A DNA stretch of 64,000 nt from Neoarius graeffei (lineage: Eukaryota; Chordata; Actinopteri; Siluriformes; Ariidae): positions 12,727,915 to 12,791,914 of the forward strand of contig NC_083572.1 of assembly GCF_027579695.1 (NCBI RefSeq), given 5' to 3'. Shown one piece after another: positions 32,151 through 43,563 of this stretch; the stretch's first letter is position 1; each line of letters begins with the position of its first letter. The translations under genes and the position numbers were made by a program. Below the pieces are notes generated by a model. It did not search any database. It saw only the letters and a program-made list of their open reading frames with translations, and was not told where the DNA came from.

Positions 32151-33750
32151 CAACCCCGATTCCAAAAAAAGTTGGGACAAAGAACAAATTGTAAATAAAA
32201 ACGGAATGCAATGATGTGGAAGTTTCAAAATTCCATATTTTATTCAGAATAGAACATAGATGACATATCAAATGTTTAAACTGAGAAAATGTATAATTTA
32301 AAGAGAAAAATTAGGTGATTTTAAATTTCATGACAACACATCTCAAAGTTTGGACAAGGCCATGTTTGCCACTGTGAGACATCCCCTTTTCTCTTTACAA
32401 CAGTCTGTAAACGTCTGGGGACTGAGGAGACAAGTTGCTCAAGTTTAGGGATAGGAATGTTAACCCATTCTTGTCTAATGTAGGATTCTAGTTGCTCAAG
32501 TGTCTTAGGTCTTTTTTGTCGTATCTTCTGTTTTATGATGCGCCAAATGTTTTCTATGGGTGAAAGATCTGGACTGCAGGCTGGCCAGTTCAGTACCCGG
32601 ACCCTTCTTCTACGCAGCCATGATGCTGTAATTGATGCAGTATGTGGTTTGGCATTGTCATGTTGGAAAATGCAAGGTCTTCCCTGAAAGAGACGTCGTC
32701 TGGATGGGAGCATATGTTGCTCTAGAACCTGGATATACCTTTCAGCATCGATGGTGTCTTTCCAGATGTGTAAGCTGCCCATGCCACACGCACTAATGCA
32801 ACCCCATACCATCAGAGATGCAGGCTTCTGAACTGAGCGCTGATAACAACTTGGGTCGTCCTTCTCCTCTTTAGTCCGAATGACACGGCGTCCCTGATTT
32901 CCATAAAGAACTTCAAATTTTGATTCGTCTGACCACAGAACAGTTTTCTACTTTGCCACAGTCCATTTTAAATGAGCCTTGGCCCAGAGAAGACGTCTGC
33001 GCTTCTGGATCGTGTTTAGATACGGCTTCTTCTTTGAACTATAGAGTTTTAGCTGGCAATGGCGGATGGCACAGTGAATTGTGTTCACAGATAATGTTCT
33101 CTGGAAATTTTCCTGAGCCCATTTTGTGATTTCCAATACAGAAGCATGCCTGTATGTGATGCAGTGCCGTCTAAGGGCCCGAAGATCACGGGCACCCAGT
33201 ATGGTTTTCCGGCCTTGACCCTTACGCACAGAGATTCTTCCAGATTCTCTGAATCTTTTGATGATATTATGCACTGTAGATGATGATATGTTCAAACTCT
33301 TTGCAATTTTACACTGTCGAACTCCTTTCTGATATTGCTCCACTATTTGTCGGTGCAGAATTAGGGAGATTGGTGATCCTCTTCCCATCTTTACTTCTGA
33401 GAGCTGCTGCCACTCCAAGAGGCTCTTTTTATACCCAGTCATGTTAATGACCTATTGCCAATTGACCTAATGAGTTGCAATTTGGTCCTCCAGCTGTTCC
33501 TTTTTTGTACCTTTAACTTTTCCAGCCTCTTATTGCCCCTGTCCCAACTTTTTTGAGATGTGTTGCTGTCATGAAATTTCAAATGAGCCAATATTTGGCA
33601 TGAAATTTCAAAATGTCTCACTTTTGACATTTGATATGTTGTCTATGTTCGATTGTGAATACAATATCAGTTTTTGAGATTTGTAAATTATTGCATTCCG
33701 TTTTTATTTACAATTTGTACTTTGTCCCAACTTTTTTGGAATTGGGGTTG
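32151..33750 (-). mobile_element. Tc1 transposon, family B copy 2, 1600 bp, both ends intact
   Basis: Terminal inverted repeats start CAACCCCGATTCCAAAAAAA at the left and the complement at the right, with TA at 32149-32150 and 33751-33752. It is the best-preserved family B copy. Confidence 0.96.
32321..33442 (-). pseudogene. Tc1 transposase, family B, one nonsense codon
   Basis: One frame from the ATG at 33440-33442 to 32321 is broken only by a TAG at 32945-32947, which replaces the Trp that copy 1 keeps (LKWTVAKWKTVLW). All catalytic residues are present: [25 protein letters not shown]. The N-terminal HTH pair (IVEQYQKGVRQCKIAKSLN) and the linker RKGQGRKTI are intact. The normal stop after KGDVSQW is changed to CAA, which adds 17 residues. 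The remaining half, from [17 protein letters not shown] on, is an open frame. Confidence 0.92.
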
Positions 33751-33869
33751 TAATAAGCAAATACTCAAGAGTCTTTGACTGAATAATTACTGCAGCGATT
33801 AATATGTTTCAGCTGGCAACAATTCCTTTATCACTAACTGACTGATGCAGTGAGTAGCTTCTCATTTCT

Positions 33870-34545
33870 TAAATAACCCTGTTGGAAGAGGTATCCTGCG
33901 GTCATGGAAAAGATATTACTGTGTTTCAGAAGGGTCAAATTATTGGCCTGCATCAAGCAAAGAAAACAACTAAAGAGATTGCTGAAATGAGTGGAATTGG
34001 GTTAAGAACTGTCCAACGCATTATTCAAACTTGGAAGGATAGTGGTGAACTGTCAACTTCATGGAAGAAATGTGTTTAGGAAAAACTCTTGACTGACTGT
34101 GATCAGAGATCATTTAAACGTTTGATGTTGAATTGTAAAAAAAAATCAATAGAGCTCACGGCTGTGTTTAATAGTGAAATTAAGAGCATTTCCACATGCA
34201 CAATGCAACGACAACTCACAGGATTGGGACTAAACAGCTATGTGGTCAAAAGAAAACCACTTGTTAGTGAAACTAATCATAAGAAAGGGCTTTGATTTGC
34301 TAGGGAGCCTAAAGATTGAACTCTGAAGCAATGGAAAAAGTTAATGTGGTCTGATGAGTCCAAACTGACCCTATTCCAGCATGATAGGTGCGTCAAGGAA
34401 AGAAGGGAAGCCCATGAAGAGATGCACCCATCATGCACAGTGGCTACTGTACAAGCCTCTGGAGGCAGTGTTATGATCTGGGGTTGTTTCAGTTGGTCAG
34501 GTCGAGGCTTACAGTAATTTGAATATATATTCAATGGTATCTAGT
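33870..34545 (+). pseudogene. Third Tc1 family relic
   Basis: The frame starts near 33905 with GKDITVFQKGQIIGLHQAKK, then SGIGLRTVQRIIQTWKDSGE. Across stops and a frameshift it reads LGLNSYVVKRKPL, WSDESKLTLFQ and GGSVMIWGCFSWSG. This is a Tc1 transposase from another family, cut off before its second catalytic Asp. Confidence 0.85.
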
Positions 34546-34604
34546 GACTTACTCCAAATGATGTTTCACTGTACTTGTAGGGTAACAATCTTGTCAGTGT
34601 ACGC

Positions 34605-34880
34605 TATATATACTGTATATGACCAAAAGTTTGTGGACACCTGACCATTACACACGTGCTTTTTGAACATTCCATTCCAGATTTAGTCTATACTTGCTCC
34701 TAAAATAACCTCCACCCTTCTAATGGAGTGTAGGGTTTCCAGCTTCCTGAAATGGAAATTAGGAATGGGAGTGTTGAACTAAGGCACTCCAACTACTGTG
34801 GACCTACAGTATAACAAATCTTTGCTCACAATAATGCTTATTTTGTCCAAAACATTAGGTTTTACACCTGCATTATCCTT
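34605..34880. repeat. Tc1/mariner MITE fragment
   Basis: Starts TATGACCAAAAGTTTGTGGA then CACCTGACCATTACAC, a common fish Tc1/mariner end. The other end is not found. Confidence 0.6.
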
Positions 34881-34899
34881 CAGCTGGAGTCTTGTCTAA

Positions 34900-35581
34900 G
34901 GCCCTGTCCACATGGCAACGGATTCAGGTGAATCCGATAAAATTTTTTATCATTTCGGCCTGGCGTCCACACGACACCAGCGTTTTGGGTGCCCCAAAAC
35001 GATATTTTTTGAGAACGGTTTCCAGAGTGGAAAAATCTGGCAACGGCGCCGTTGCGAAGTCGTCTGGATGAGTAGAACGGATTTGTTTATGATGACGTCA
35101 CGACCACATGACTAGAACAAGCAGCACTCTCGCGCGCATCATTCATAACAACAACAGCAACAATGGCGGACCCCAGAGTAGTAGTAGTTTCAGTGCTGCA
35201 GTCGCTGCTAAGTTTTATAGTTCAGAGTCACTCGCAGGAGTAACTCCACCTCGTCATCGGTCCAGACAAGAGAGTCGGTTTTTCCTCGCGTAGTTGCAGC
35301 CATCTTCTTCTTGTTGTTGTGTGTTTGTTCCTGTGAGTGCTTCACGCCGGGTAGAAGAAGGGGTTTATGCGCATGCGTCCTACTTCTTCTATTGTTCTGG
35401 TGTCTCCGATGGGACCGTCTTACAGCGCACGTAGAGGTGTGGCATGTGTATTGCATTGTTTTCAGCAAGCGTTGCGTTGTCATATGTATCTGATATTTTA
35501 CTGATCTGTTGCCCATGTGGATGCGATATTTTTTTACCCGCTAAAAAAAAATCTCGTTGCCGTTGTCGTGTGGATGTAGCC
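34900..35581. mobile_element. Harbinger-type MITE, 682 bp, TAA duplication
   Basis: Ends GGCCCTGTCCACATGGCAAC and, inward from the right, GGCTACATCCACACGACAAC. TAA lies at 34897-34899 and 35582-35584. A 3-bp TAA duplication is typical of PIF/Harbinger. It keeps a fragment of a Myb-like gene. Confidence 0.82.
35208..35303 (-). pseudogene. Myb/SANT-like protein N-terminus in a Harbinger MITE
   Basis: From an ATG at 35301-35303 the minus strand reads MAATTRGKTDSLVWTDDEVE, then LLLRVTLNYKT. 'WTDDEVELLLRVTxxYK' is the first helix of the Myb/SANT-like DNA-binding domain, which Harbinger elements encode as their second protein. The rest of the gene is deleted. The longer upstream frame (to 35516) is not supported. 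Confidence 0.6.
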
Positions 35582-35843
35582 TAAAGATACAACATAAAGT
35601 CTGTATACTTGGTTGTGAGAAGTCCTATCCATACCATACAAAATCATATCAAGGAAACTGCAATAGCTTCACCCATTTATCAGATCTACATGCCCATGTA
35701 TTAAGACAAGAAAACACACAAACCTGAATTTGACTTTTGAGCAATAGGAATGTGCGTGGAACATTATCATTCAAGAATTTTATTCTGGCTGTGCAAAACA
35801 ACAGTTTAACATATATTATTTTCTTTCTTTAGAAACAGAACTG

Positions 35844-36185
35844 GGGTGGCACGGTGGTGTAGTGGTAAGCACTGTCGCCTCACAGCAAGAAGGTCCGGGG
35901 TTCGAGCCCAGTGGCTGGCGTGGGCCTTTCTGTGTGAAGTTTGCATGTTCTCCCCGTGTCTGCGTGGGTTTCCTCTGGGTGCTCTGGTTTCCCCCACAGT
36001 CCAAAGACATGCAGGTTAGGCTAATTGGTGGCTCTAAATTGACCGTAGGTGTGAATGGTTGGTTGTCTCTGTGTCAGCCCTGCGATAACTGGGTCCAGGG
36101 TGTACCCCGCCTCTTGCCCATAGTCAGCTGGGATAGGCTCCAGCTTGCCTGTGACCCTGTAGAACAGGATAAGCAGCTATGGAGG
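35844..36185 (+). repeat. tRNA-derived SINE with 13-bp target duplication
   Basis: Flanked by AGAAACAGAACTG at 35831-35843 and 36186-36198. The usual GATGA tail has been lost. Confidence 0.93.
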
Positions 36186-36231
36186 AGAAACAGAACTGTA
36201 GTTTTAGAAATTTATATACGTATGTATACAC

Positions 36232-36365
36232 ACACACACCAATCAGCCATAACATTATAACCAGTGACAGGTAAAGTTGATAACGTTGATTATCTCATTA
36301 CAATGGCATCTGTCGAGCAGTCAGATATATTAGTCAGCAATAGAACAGTCAGTTCTTGAAGTTGA
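36232..36365 (+). repeat. Tc1 terminal fragment, same family as 150-300
   Basis: Reads CAGCCATAACATTATAACCA, GATTATCTCATTACAATGGC and AACAGTCAGTTCTTGAAGTT, matching the start of the relic near position 150. Transposase sequence is absent. The following 36366-37380 contains nothing I recognise. Confidence 0.75.
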
Positions 36366-37422
36366 GGTGTTGTCATAGCGAATCTTTTTTTTTTTCTCAG
36401 TTTTCATTGTTCATGATCACCAGAGCGTGTTTGGTTTTTACAAATACTGGCGCAATTTGTTGTAACATGTGACCTCATTACCGATCGGCTAGAACTATAA
36501 TGAGAACCAGTAGAATGGCGCAATAGAGTGATACAATTTAGATTCAGTGTCATTATTGCACCATGCCATTGGCTTTCGGCTTCACTTAATATGACTATTT
36601 GATGCTATATACTTGTATCCCCAGTGCCAAAAACAGCTAAAGCGAGGTCCAAAGAGCAAATCCAACAGTGTTCGCTGATTATTTTGTCATGCAGTGTTTT
36701 TTAGAACTACAAGCAGGAGGCAGTATTCACCTATCAAAAGCCATGTGACTACCATGTGAATTGGTCGAGTTGGCAAGTATGTAGTTATGGAGTGTGCTTT
36801 GCGCACGGGGGTTATTGTCATAACATTTATCTCAGATCAGATTCAAAAGCTCTCTCAGGAATATCATGGAAGAATTTTATTCCGTATTGCTAGAATTTTG
36901 CTATAAAATGAACGTTTTCTTGTCATGGTTCACTCGGTTGTTGTTATAATTTTAACACGTGTATTACCATTTTGCTTCTTGGAGCGCCAGCAAAATTATA
37001 CAATAGAAACAATCCAGACTGGGAACCCACTCAGAAAATGGGCTATGTTTTGTCCAAGGTCAGACTTGATTCTTCGGCAGCCAAACCAGATAGAACATGT
37101 TATCTGGGTACTCGATGGTTAGTAGAAGCGTCTTATCTTCGGAAAAGTCTGAATTTTTCAAATAATATGGGTCAAAACCATTCTTCATATCGAATCTTCA
37201 CTCGACCGTTCAAATCGTGGTAATACTGAAGAAAATTCAGCATCATTTACAGACACGCTTTCAGTGGCTGCCATTCTAGTTGCTTTGTATATCCACCATC
37301 ATGGCACATTTTGATCACGTGGCTGCAAGTCATCTACGGTGTGCTTCCAACTTTGTGGCGACATTTTGGAATATAAACATTTGGGTCACTTGATAAAGAA
37401 TTTATTGCACACTTCAAGCACA

Positions 37423-38488
37423 AGGGCGGCACGGTGGTGTAGTGGTTAGCGTTGTCGCCTCACAGCAAGAAGGTCCGGGTTCAAGCCCCGTGGCCGGCGA
37501 GGGCCTTTCTGTGCGGAGTTGGCATGTTCTCCGTGTGGGTTTCCTCTGGGTGCTCTGGTTTCCCCCACAATCCAAAGACATGCAGGTTAGGTTAACTGGT
37601 GACTCTAAGGTGGGGTTTACATTAGACCGTATCAGCGGATCATCAGATTAATGTTTTTAAAACGATTAGTGTGCACACAGCAACACCAATACACGATTCG
37701 CGTGCACACAGCAACACCAATATACGGATACGCTCGGCTCCGCAGGCATCCTGCGCTCCAAATCACTCCGCCCTGAACAGCGAGTGCCCTCTGGAGGGTG
37801 CGTACTCCGGCCCTGCGCAGCTCACAGAGCGCGCGAGTGAAGTGCACAAGCAGTAATTCGGGACTGAGCCGCTGTGTGTGTGATCCCAGCGCATATCACT
37901 TACCACTTGCAAGTGGAAGGATGGCAAGCCTAAAGACAATCATAACTACACAATGGGCAGTATTTGCATCAGTATTTGCAGTATTTTCATACTTTTATAC
38001 TCTTTAATGAAAGGTGATACAAGGTGGAAGTCCACGCCGTTTTTCAGCAGTCGCGTCACATGACCAACGCCAGCGAATCAGGAAGGTGGATGTCACAGTG
38101 ACGTTGTCCAATGACGACGCCAGCTAGAGCTCAGCACAGCGTATCCGCGTATTCTCAATGTTTACACAGCACCGGACCAGACACAATCTGGATTGAATAC
38201 ATGGACGCTGGCGGATTCCCGTTTCCCGGTGTTTCCAGGCGTTTTAATGTAAACGGACAGTGCATCCGCGAAGAAAATGAGACAGATACGGTCTAATGTA
38301 AACTTGGCCTAAATTGACCGTAGGTGTGAATGTGAGTGTGAATGGTTGTCTGTGTCTATGTGTCAGCCCTGTGATGACCTGGAGACTTGTCCAGGGTGTA
38401 CCCCGCCTTTTGCCCGTAGTCAGCTGGGATAGCTTGCCTGCGACCCTGTAGGAGGACAAAGCGGCTCGAGATAATGAGATGAGATGAG
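37423..38488 (+). repeat. tRNA-derived SINE nested in the older SINE, itself split
   Basis: Target duplication ACTTCAAGCACA at 37411-37422 and 38489-38500. The SINE body is interrupted at GACTCTAA by the Harbinger MITE and resumes at 38310. Confidence 0.94.
37609..38309. mobile_element. Harbinger-type MITE, 701 bp, inside a SINE
   Basis: The right end read inward is GGCCAAGTTTACATTAGACC; the left end is GGTGGGGTTTACATTAGACC. TAA is duplicated at 37606-37608 and 38310-38312, and the SINE consensus confirms the empty site. A short internal frame (MASLKTIITTQWAVFASVFA...) encodes a hydrophobic peptide and may be a captured scrap. Confidence 0.9.
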
Positions 38489-38805
38489 ACTTCAAGCACA
38501 GTGAAATTCATCCTCTGCATCTGAAGCAGTGAACACACACACACCCAGAGCAGTGGGCAGCTATACTAGAGCACCCAGGGGTTAGGTACCTTGATCAAGG
38601 GCACTTCAGCCCAAGGCCACCCCACATTAACCTAACTGCATGTCTTTGGACTGTGGGGGAAACCGGAGCACCCGGAGGAAACCCACGCAGACACGGGGAG
38701 TACATAAACTCCACACAAAAAGGCCCTCGCCGGCTGCTGGGTTTGAACCCGGAACCTTCTTGCTGTGAAGCGACCGTACTAACCATTACACCACCGTGCC
38801 ACCCA

Positions 38806-39783
38806 TGGTAAAGCAGGGTGGCGAGACTCAGAAAGCCAACCAAAAACATCCAACCGACATTGATGTTATAGTCAGAATCTGGATTCGGATCAAGAGCGAC
38901 AGAACCGTCCAGTGAAAAAAGACAAAGTGTCCACCAAAAAGATGAGCCTCATAACACAACCAAGAAAACCACATTTGTCTTTTCCCTCAGCCTCCACTCT
39001 ACACCGAACCTAATAAACCACCTCTGACTGTCTAACTATATAATTTATGACAATTATTCTAATTCTTGTGGGCAGAAGAGTAGGAAGGAAAAGTCCAAAA
39101 TAATTACAAGGCACAAGAAAACTATCTGCCTCCTATTCTAATTCTGCACAGAGGCTTCGTGTCAGGCAGATCCGTTGCCCCTGAGGGATTAGAGTGGGTG
39201 TGTGAGACTGGGAGCTGCTAGAGGAGACCGGCTCAAACCGGATCACACCGGTTTTGTCAAACAGGAAACTCCAAGCTAATACAACAGAAGTTAGTCACGC
39301 CCTTCAGATAGCAGCCAGTGGCTGAGTAATAAGACAACATTGCCAGAATTATCGATATTTTCGACTTGTATAATCATCCAGGTCACGTTACCGAATGGAA
39401 AATTCCGATATCGTGGAAACAGAAACATGTTGTGATAAACCAGCGCAGTTTATTTCACCCCTAACCGCCCTGAATGATTAAATCGAGAGTCACTTCCTTC
39501 CATGACGTTTCAAGTTCATCTAGTCCTTCGGTAAGCTTTTATAGACTTCTTCTCGCGCGTGAAGAGTGAGTGGACGTTTAAACTGCGCTGATTGGACAGT
39601 TCAGATGCCATTCATTCATGTCACCATAACAACCAGAGAGCGCAGCAAGCTCGCGCCTGAGTCATTCAAACGAACCTGGTGAATCTATTAGAGATCCCTG
39701 GCGCCCTCTAGCGGATAAACAACAAACAGCGACATTTTAAAGGACTTGTAATTTATCTGATTGTAATAAATACAACTTTCTCA
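38806..39783. other. Intergenic, nothing recognised
   Basis: No transposon ends, long ORF or exon signals that I can support. Confidence 0.45.
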
Positions 39784-39912
39784 CTCAGTTACAGAGATGG
39801 ACAAAGTCCCCAACTTCATTACTTAAGTCAAAGTACAGATCCCACTGATCAAATGTTACTCCGATACAAGTGAAAAGTTGTACAGTCAATTATTTACTTA
39901 AGTAAAAGTAAG

Positions 39913-40371
39913 CAGCATGGTGGTGTAGTGGTTAGCACGGTTGCCTCACAGCAAGAAGGTCCGGGTTCGAGCCCCGTGGCCAGCGAGGGCCTTTCTGTGC
40001 GGAGTTTGCATGTTCTCCCCGTGTCCGCGTGGGTTTCCTCCGGGTGCTCCGGTTTCCCCCACAGTCCAAAGACATGCAGGTTAGGTTAACTGGTGACTCT
40101 AAATTGACCGTAGGTGTGAATGGTTGTCTGTGTCTATGTGTCAGCCCTGTGATGACCTGGCGACTTGTCCAGGGTGTACCCCGCCTTTCGCCCGTAGTCA
40201 GCTGGGATAGGCTCCAGCTTGCCTGCGACCCTGTAGAACAGGATAAAGCGGCTAGAGATAACGAGATGAGATGAGAAATGATATCATATGTTTAAAGACT
40301 TTAATTTTCTGTAAAGCTGCTTTGTGATGATGTCTGGTGTTAAAAGCGGCTAGAGATAATGAGATGAGATG
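39913..40371 (+). repeat. tRNA-derived SINE with an extra tail segment
   Basis: Flanked by AAAAGTAAG at 39904-39912 and 40372-40380. After the usual GATGAGATGAG tail (to 40275) comes GTAAAGCTGCTTTGTGATGA and a second copy of the tail, so the inserted unit is composite. Confidence 0.88.
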
Positions 40372-40380
40372 AAAAGTAAG

Positions 40381-40706
40381 CGGCACGGTGGTGTAGTGGT
40401 TAGCACGGTCGCCTCGAACCCAGCAGCCGGCGAGGGCCTTTCTGTGTGGAGTTTGCATGTTCTCCCCATCTCTGCGTGGGTTTCCTCCGGGTGCTCCGGT
40501 TTCCCCCACAGTCCAAAGACATGCAGTTAGGTTGACGTGGGGCAGCCTTGGACTGAGGTGCCCTTGAGTAAGGTACCTAACCCCTGACTGCTCCCCGGGC
40601 GCTCTGGTTTGTGTGTGTTCACTGCTTCAGATGGGTTAAATGCAGAGGATGAATTTCACTGTGCTTGAAGTGTGCATGTGACAAATAAAGGTTTCTTCTT
40701 TCTTCT
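40381..40706 (+). repeat. SINE of the alternative-tail subfamily
   Basis: Shares the tRNA-like head, but after CAGTTAGGTTGACG switches to CAGCCTTGGACTGAGGTGCC and ends TGACAAATAAAGGTTTCTTC, a different 3' tail that would recruit another LINE. Confidence 0.88.
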
Positions 40707-40785
40707 TTAAAAATACTTAAGTATTAAAAGTACATTTTCTGCCAGTGCATTGTTGTATTATTGCCACAACGCTTACAAAACCTAA

Positions 40786-41230
40786 GGGTAGTATCTCACT
40801 GGGCTGCGACAGCCTGCGACTAGTTGGAGAACAATTGCGATAAAATACGCGAATTAGCGACAATTTTCACTTGGAATCACACTCAATTGATATTCACATA
40901 TTTTATCGCAATTGTTGTGTCTCCAACTAGTCGCAGGCTGTTGCAGCCCGGTGAGATACACTTGCACTTCCTGTCTCACGGAAACTGACTTAAGAAGGGT
41001 TCGTGACGGCTTTGTGACACCAGCGATGCATTTGCGGCTATTTTGAGAGAAATTTTGTCGCACAAATTTTTTGAACATGTTCAAAATTTCAGCGACAAAG
41101 GAGCGACACTTTGCGACTCATGCGAGGAAACTGAGAAGCCCCGCAAATGTTTCAAGACACTTTTGAAACTCTCTCGCGAATGACATTCGCAATTTGTCGC
41201 AAGCTGTCGCAGCCCAGTGAGATACTGGCT
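40786..41230. mobile_element. Harbinger-type MITE, 445 bp, TAA duplication
   Basis: The ends share AGTATCTCACTGGGCTGCGA in inverted orientation; TAA at 40783-40785 and 41231-41233. Its left part is itself a palindrome (40791-40847 against about 40901-40961). Confidence 0.88.
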
Positions 41231-42271
41231 TAACGCTGTTACCAAAGACAGAAATGTGAATTCACAAAATGAACGCATGCTGTGCCAGCATGGTGGTTTA
41301 ACGTTAAGCTAGCTCGTCAGTGAAATGCTAGAAAACTCTTTTCAAACTCAAAATCATATTATGTAGCCAACGCTACTAGAAAAGAAAGATGTCTACATTG
41401 TTTATTTGGCAAGATTATGCTAAGACATATTTCTAAAAGGACTTCAGATAAGTTAACATTATTCATGTTAGTGTAACTCCATTTTTACATGCTAACTAAC
41501 AGTGTCCAAGTTAACTAGCTATGTGTAATCGTTAGCCGTGGACAAGGCTGTGGTAATTTGGCAGGCAAATCCATAGAAAGTCATTTGACTAACCAGACTG
41601 CATAGCTATTGTAATGTTATCGCTAGCTCTAAACGCACAGACAACTTCATTGCAAGCTTGGTCTTGGAATAAAACATTTACATACCTCAATATGCTTCCG
41701 CAGGTCAGATGGCAAGTTTTTGTAGGCTGTGATGTGGTTCCTTTTAGGCAAACAAAGCAAACATTTAAAACAAAACGAATATTTAATCCTTTCAGAAAAC
41801 TGAAACATGGGTTCATGGGCCATGGGTGCGTGCATTCCCCAGAAGAACCGCCTCCTTCTATTCTGCCATCAACTGATCATGTTCAAATAACGCTGCTGAG
41901 AACTCATTGAACTTGATTTTATCCAGTCTATGGATGTGACGTGACCCTAATGATTACTGACAGGCCGTCTCAGTGTCACCTGCAAAAAAACCAAACATGT
42001 TTTAGAAAGGAAAAGACAGAACGTCCACTTTCAAAGCTGCTTCTTAGTAACGAGGACCTTGATAGAAATGTAGTGGAGTGAAAAGTACGATATTTGCCTT
42101 TCAAATGTAGTGAAGTTAAAGTCATAAGTTTCCAAAAAAAAAATAATACTCAAGTAAAGTACAGATACTCAAAAAGAGTACTTAAGTACAGTACTCAAGT
42201 AAATGTACTTCGTTACTGTCCACCTCTGCTCAGTTACATTTCCACTGCAAAAGCATATTTTTAAACTTTTG

Positions 42272-43132
42272 TTGTTGTTTAATCTTCTTCTTTTGGCTGC
42301 TCCCAATTAGGGGTCGCCACAGCGGATCTTTTGTCTCCAATGCTCCCTGTCTTCCGCATCCCTGCCACTTTCATGTCCTCTCTCACCACATGTATCTCCT
42401 CTTTGGCTTTCCTCGTTTTTGTTTGCCTGGCAGCTCCATCCAACATCCAACATCGTTTTTGTTTGCCTGGCAGCTCCTTCCAACATGCTCTGCATCTTTT
42501 CTCAGGATGTGCCCATACCATCTCAGTCTCATCTCTCTTAGCTTAATTCCCAAGCTCTCTACATGTGCTGTCCCTCTGATGTGCTCGTTCCTTATCCTGT
42601 CCAACCTTGTCACTCCCATCGCAGACCTTAAAATCCTCAACTCTGCCACCTCCAACTTTGCGTCCTGTCTCTTCGTTAAGGCTACTGTCTCTAATCCATA
42701 CATCACAGCTGGTCTCACTACTGTCCTATACATCTTACCTTTCACTTTTGCTGGGACTTTCCTATCACAAATGACTCTCGAAATCCTTCTCCAGCTGCTC
42801 CACCCTGCCTGCACTCTCCTTTTCACCTCACTATCGCAGCCCCCATTTCCCTGCACAGTTGACCCCATGTACTTGAGTTCACCAACCTTCTTTACGTCTA
42901 CTCCTTGCATCTTCACTACACTCTCATCCCCGTTCTCACTGATGCAGATGTATTCTGTTTTGCTACTGCTCATCTTCATTCCTCTTCGTTCCAATGCATA
43001 CCTCCATCTCTCTAAACCCAGCTCAACCTCCTTTCTACTTTCACCACATATCACAATATCATCCACAAACATCATGTTCCATGGTGACTCTTGCCTCACT
43101 TCATCCGTCAAGCTATCCATCAATATGATGGA
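42272..43132 (-). pseudogene. RTE-type LINE, 5'-truncated, RT C-terminal part
   Basis: The minus frame from 43123 reads QESPWNMMFVDDIVICGESR, where the catalytic box is FVDD. It continues through KMSSSKTEYICI, MGSTVQGNGGCDSEVKRRVQ, RKVPAKVKGKMYRTVVRPAV and RLRWYGHILRKD. The end (42279) reads WEQPKEED, as in fish RTE/Rex-type endonuclease-RT proteins. A tandem duplication of about 46 bp near 42410-42480 (GTTTGCCTGGCAGCTCC twice) disrupts the C-terminus. The tail is TCTTCTTCTTTTGGC in complement. The 5' part was never copied. Confidence 0.85.
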
Positions 43133-43146
43133 AAGGTTGTTGTTTA

Positions 43147-43525
43147 GGGCGGCACGGTGGTGTAGTGGTTAGCGCTGTCGCCTCACAGCAAGAAGGTCCT
43201 GGGTTCGAGCCCCGTGGCCGGCGAGGGCCTTTCTGTGTGGAGTTTGCATGTTCTCCCCGTGTCCGCGTGGGTTTCCTCCGGGTGCTCCGGTTTCCCCCAC
43301 AGTCCAAAGACATGCAGGTTAGGTTAACTGGTGACTCTAAATTGACCGTAGGTGTGAATGTGAGTGTGAATGGTTGTCTGTGTCTATGTGTCAGCCCTGT
43401 GATGACCTGGCGACTTGTCCAGGGTGTGCCCCGCCTTTCGCCCGTAGTCAGCTGGGATAGGCTCCAGCTTGCCTGCGACCCTGTAGAACAGGATAAAGCG
43501 GCTAGAGATAATGAGATGAGATGAG
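43147..43525 (+). repeat. tRNA-derived SINE with 11-bp target duplication
   Basis: Nearly consensus copy flanked by GTTGTTGTTTA at 43136-43146 and 43526-43536. Confidence 0.95.
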
Positions 43526-43563
43526 GTTGTTGTTTAATAATATAATAATTAATAATTGATTTC

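Larger units (their letters stand above)
37380..38804 (-). repeat. Older SINE (minus), split by a nested SINE
   Basis: The head is at 38804 (ACCACCGTGCCACCC) and the body runs down to 38626. The alternative tail with TTCATCCTCTGC...CTTCAAGCACAGTG then passes through 38500. The last part reappears at 37380-37422. A plus-strand copy of the same subfamily is at 40381-40706. Confidence 0.8.
39792..42228. mobile_element. Tol2-like non-autonomous hAT element with nested insertions
   Basis: The left end is CAGAGATGGACAAAGTCCCC and the right end read inward is CAGAGGTGGACAGTAACGAA. Subterminal sequence is rich in ACTTAAGTA and ACTCAAGTA motifs, as in Tol2. The 8-bp duplication CTCAGTTA lies at 39784-39791 and 42229-42236. 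Two SINEs and one Harbinger MITE have inserted into it. No transposase frame remains. Confidence 0.92.
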
